NCBI GenBank assembly: GCA_003165095.1
Contig: PLSH01000185.1
Coordinates: 3,614-8,979 of the forward strand
Source of the DNA: Acidobacteriaceae bacterium
GTDB taxonomy: Bacteria; Acidobacteriota; Terriglobia; Terriglobales; Acidobacteriaceae
Length of the DNA: 5,366 nt
Direction of reading: 5' to 3'
The notes beneath the pieces are model-generated. The model did not search any database. It saw nothing but the letters and a program-made list of their open reading frames with translations, and was not told the DNA's origin. The translations under genes were made by a program, and so were the position numbers. Positions 4,959-5,366 of the stretch are shown here, in pieces (positions within the stretch are counted from its first letter, which is position 1; each line of letters begins with the position of its first letter).

Positions 4959-4984
4959 TTCCTCCACACTGAAGTTTGGAGGAG
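4959..4984 (+). promoter_or_regulatory. Hairpin masking the methyltransferase Shine-Dalgarno
   Basis: The Shine-Dalgarno sequence GGAGGAG (4978-4984) is strong and 8 nt from the ATG at 4993. It is preceded by TCCTCCA (4960-4966), exactly complementary to TGGAGGA (4977-4983). Inside this 7-bp stem a C/T mismatch is followed by AC/GT pairs closing a TGAA tetraloop. Folded, the stem hides nearly all of the ribosome-binding site. Such structures are known in RNA thermometers, riboswitch expression platforms and translation-repressed leaders; which applies here is unknown. Confidence 0.6.
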
Positions 4985-4992
4985 ATTTGCGA

Positions 4993-5366
4993 ATGGCGCA
5001 GAACTGGGATCCCGAGGCGTACGGGGAGAACGGCGCGTTTGTGCATCAACTGGCAGGCGGAGTTTTGGAGTGGCTGGCGGCCGAGCGCGGCGAGCACATT
5101 CTCGACCTGGGCTGCGGCGACGGCCAGCTAACGCTGCGCATTGCCGAGGCCGGCGCGGACGTGGCAGGCGTGGATGCATCGCCGGAGATGGCCGCGGCCG
5201 CGCGGGCGCGTGGAGTTTCGGCTGAAGTGGCGAAAGCGGAGGCGCTGCCTTATCGCGATGGCGAATTCGACGCTGTTTTCTCGAACGCCGCTCTGCATTG
5301 GGTGAGCGATCAGGATGCCATGATGGCCGAGGTTCATCGCGTGCTCCGGCCCGGAGGGCGATTTGT
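4993..5366 (+). CDS. Class I SAM-dependent methyltransferase (Methyltransf_11 type), partial
   Basis: The first 124 codons are present; the gene runs off the right edge. The product starts MAQNWDPEAYGENGAFVHQL and has the SAM-binding motif I HILDLGCGDGQLT (35-47), acidic Asp61 in GVDASPEM at the end of strand 2 (59-66), a motif III region AEALPYRDGEFD (82-93), and the post-IV segment AVFSNAALHWV (94-104) followed by VLRPGGRF (117-124). The NWDP-x-x-Y start with FSNAALHW resembles trans-aconitate 2-methyltransferase and related small-molecule methyltransferases, but the substrate cannot be read from this half. The ATG has an excellent Shine-Dalgarno, GGAGGAG, 8 nt upstream. It lies 108 bp after the deacetylase gene with promoter-like AT-rich DNA between, so it is likely a separate transcription unit. 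Confidence 0.9.
   Translation, partial: MAQNWDPEAYGENGAFVHQLAGGVLEWLAAERGEHILDLGCGDGQLTLRIAEAGADVAGVDASPEMAAAARARGVSAEVAKAEALPYRDGEFDAVFSNAALHWVSDQDAMMAEVHRVLRPGGRF

Overview
The window looks like chromosomal DNA of an Acidobacteriota member. The evidence is high GC by eye, a close match to the bacillithiol-type deacetylases I associate with that phylum, a large beta-propeller-like lipoprotein of a kind common there, and use of TTG and GTG/ATG starts. This placement is inferred from protein style, not from a marker gene. No mobile element, tRNA, rRNA or CRISPR array is visible.

Layout: (1) 1-150, plus strand: the last 49 codons of a 3-oxoacid CoA-transferase beta subunit. Its stop overlaps the stop of the next, convergent gene by 4 bp. 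(2) 147-2266, minus strand: a two-gene operon. A fused homocysteine S-methyltransferase / methylenetetrahydrofolate reductase (628 aa, YitJ-like) is followed by the exonuclease VII small subunit xseB. The ribosome-binding site of xseB is embedded at the end of the upstream gene. (3) 2267-2659: a 393-bp divergent intergenic region, the least explained part of the window. It holds overlapping opposite-facing -10 elements, a 31-nt near-perfect inverted repeat, an RNA-like long-range stem with a competing partner, and GC-rich hairpins in the leader of the fused gene. (4) 2660-4147, plus strand: a secreted lipoprotein with beta-propeller-like repeats and four close cysteine pairs. Its end overlaps or abuts (5) 4153-4884, a BshB1-type zinc-dependent N-acetylglucosaminyl deacetylase with an AHRDD rather than AHPDD motif. 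(6) 4885-4992: a short AT-rich gap. It contains a hairpin at the end of the deacetylase gene and a second hairpin that would mask the Shine-Dalgarno sequence of (7) 4993-5366, the start of a class I SAM-dependent methyltransferase that runs off the window.

Functionally, the minus-strand operon ties one-carbon/methionine metabolism to a DNA repair subunit. The plus-strand genes pair an envelope lipoprotein with what is probably the second step of bacillithiol synthesis. The most interesting signals are non-coding: the structured divergent region and the masked ribosome-binding site. No wholly new system is evident in the coding genes.
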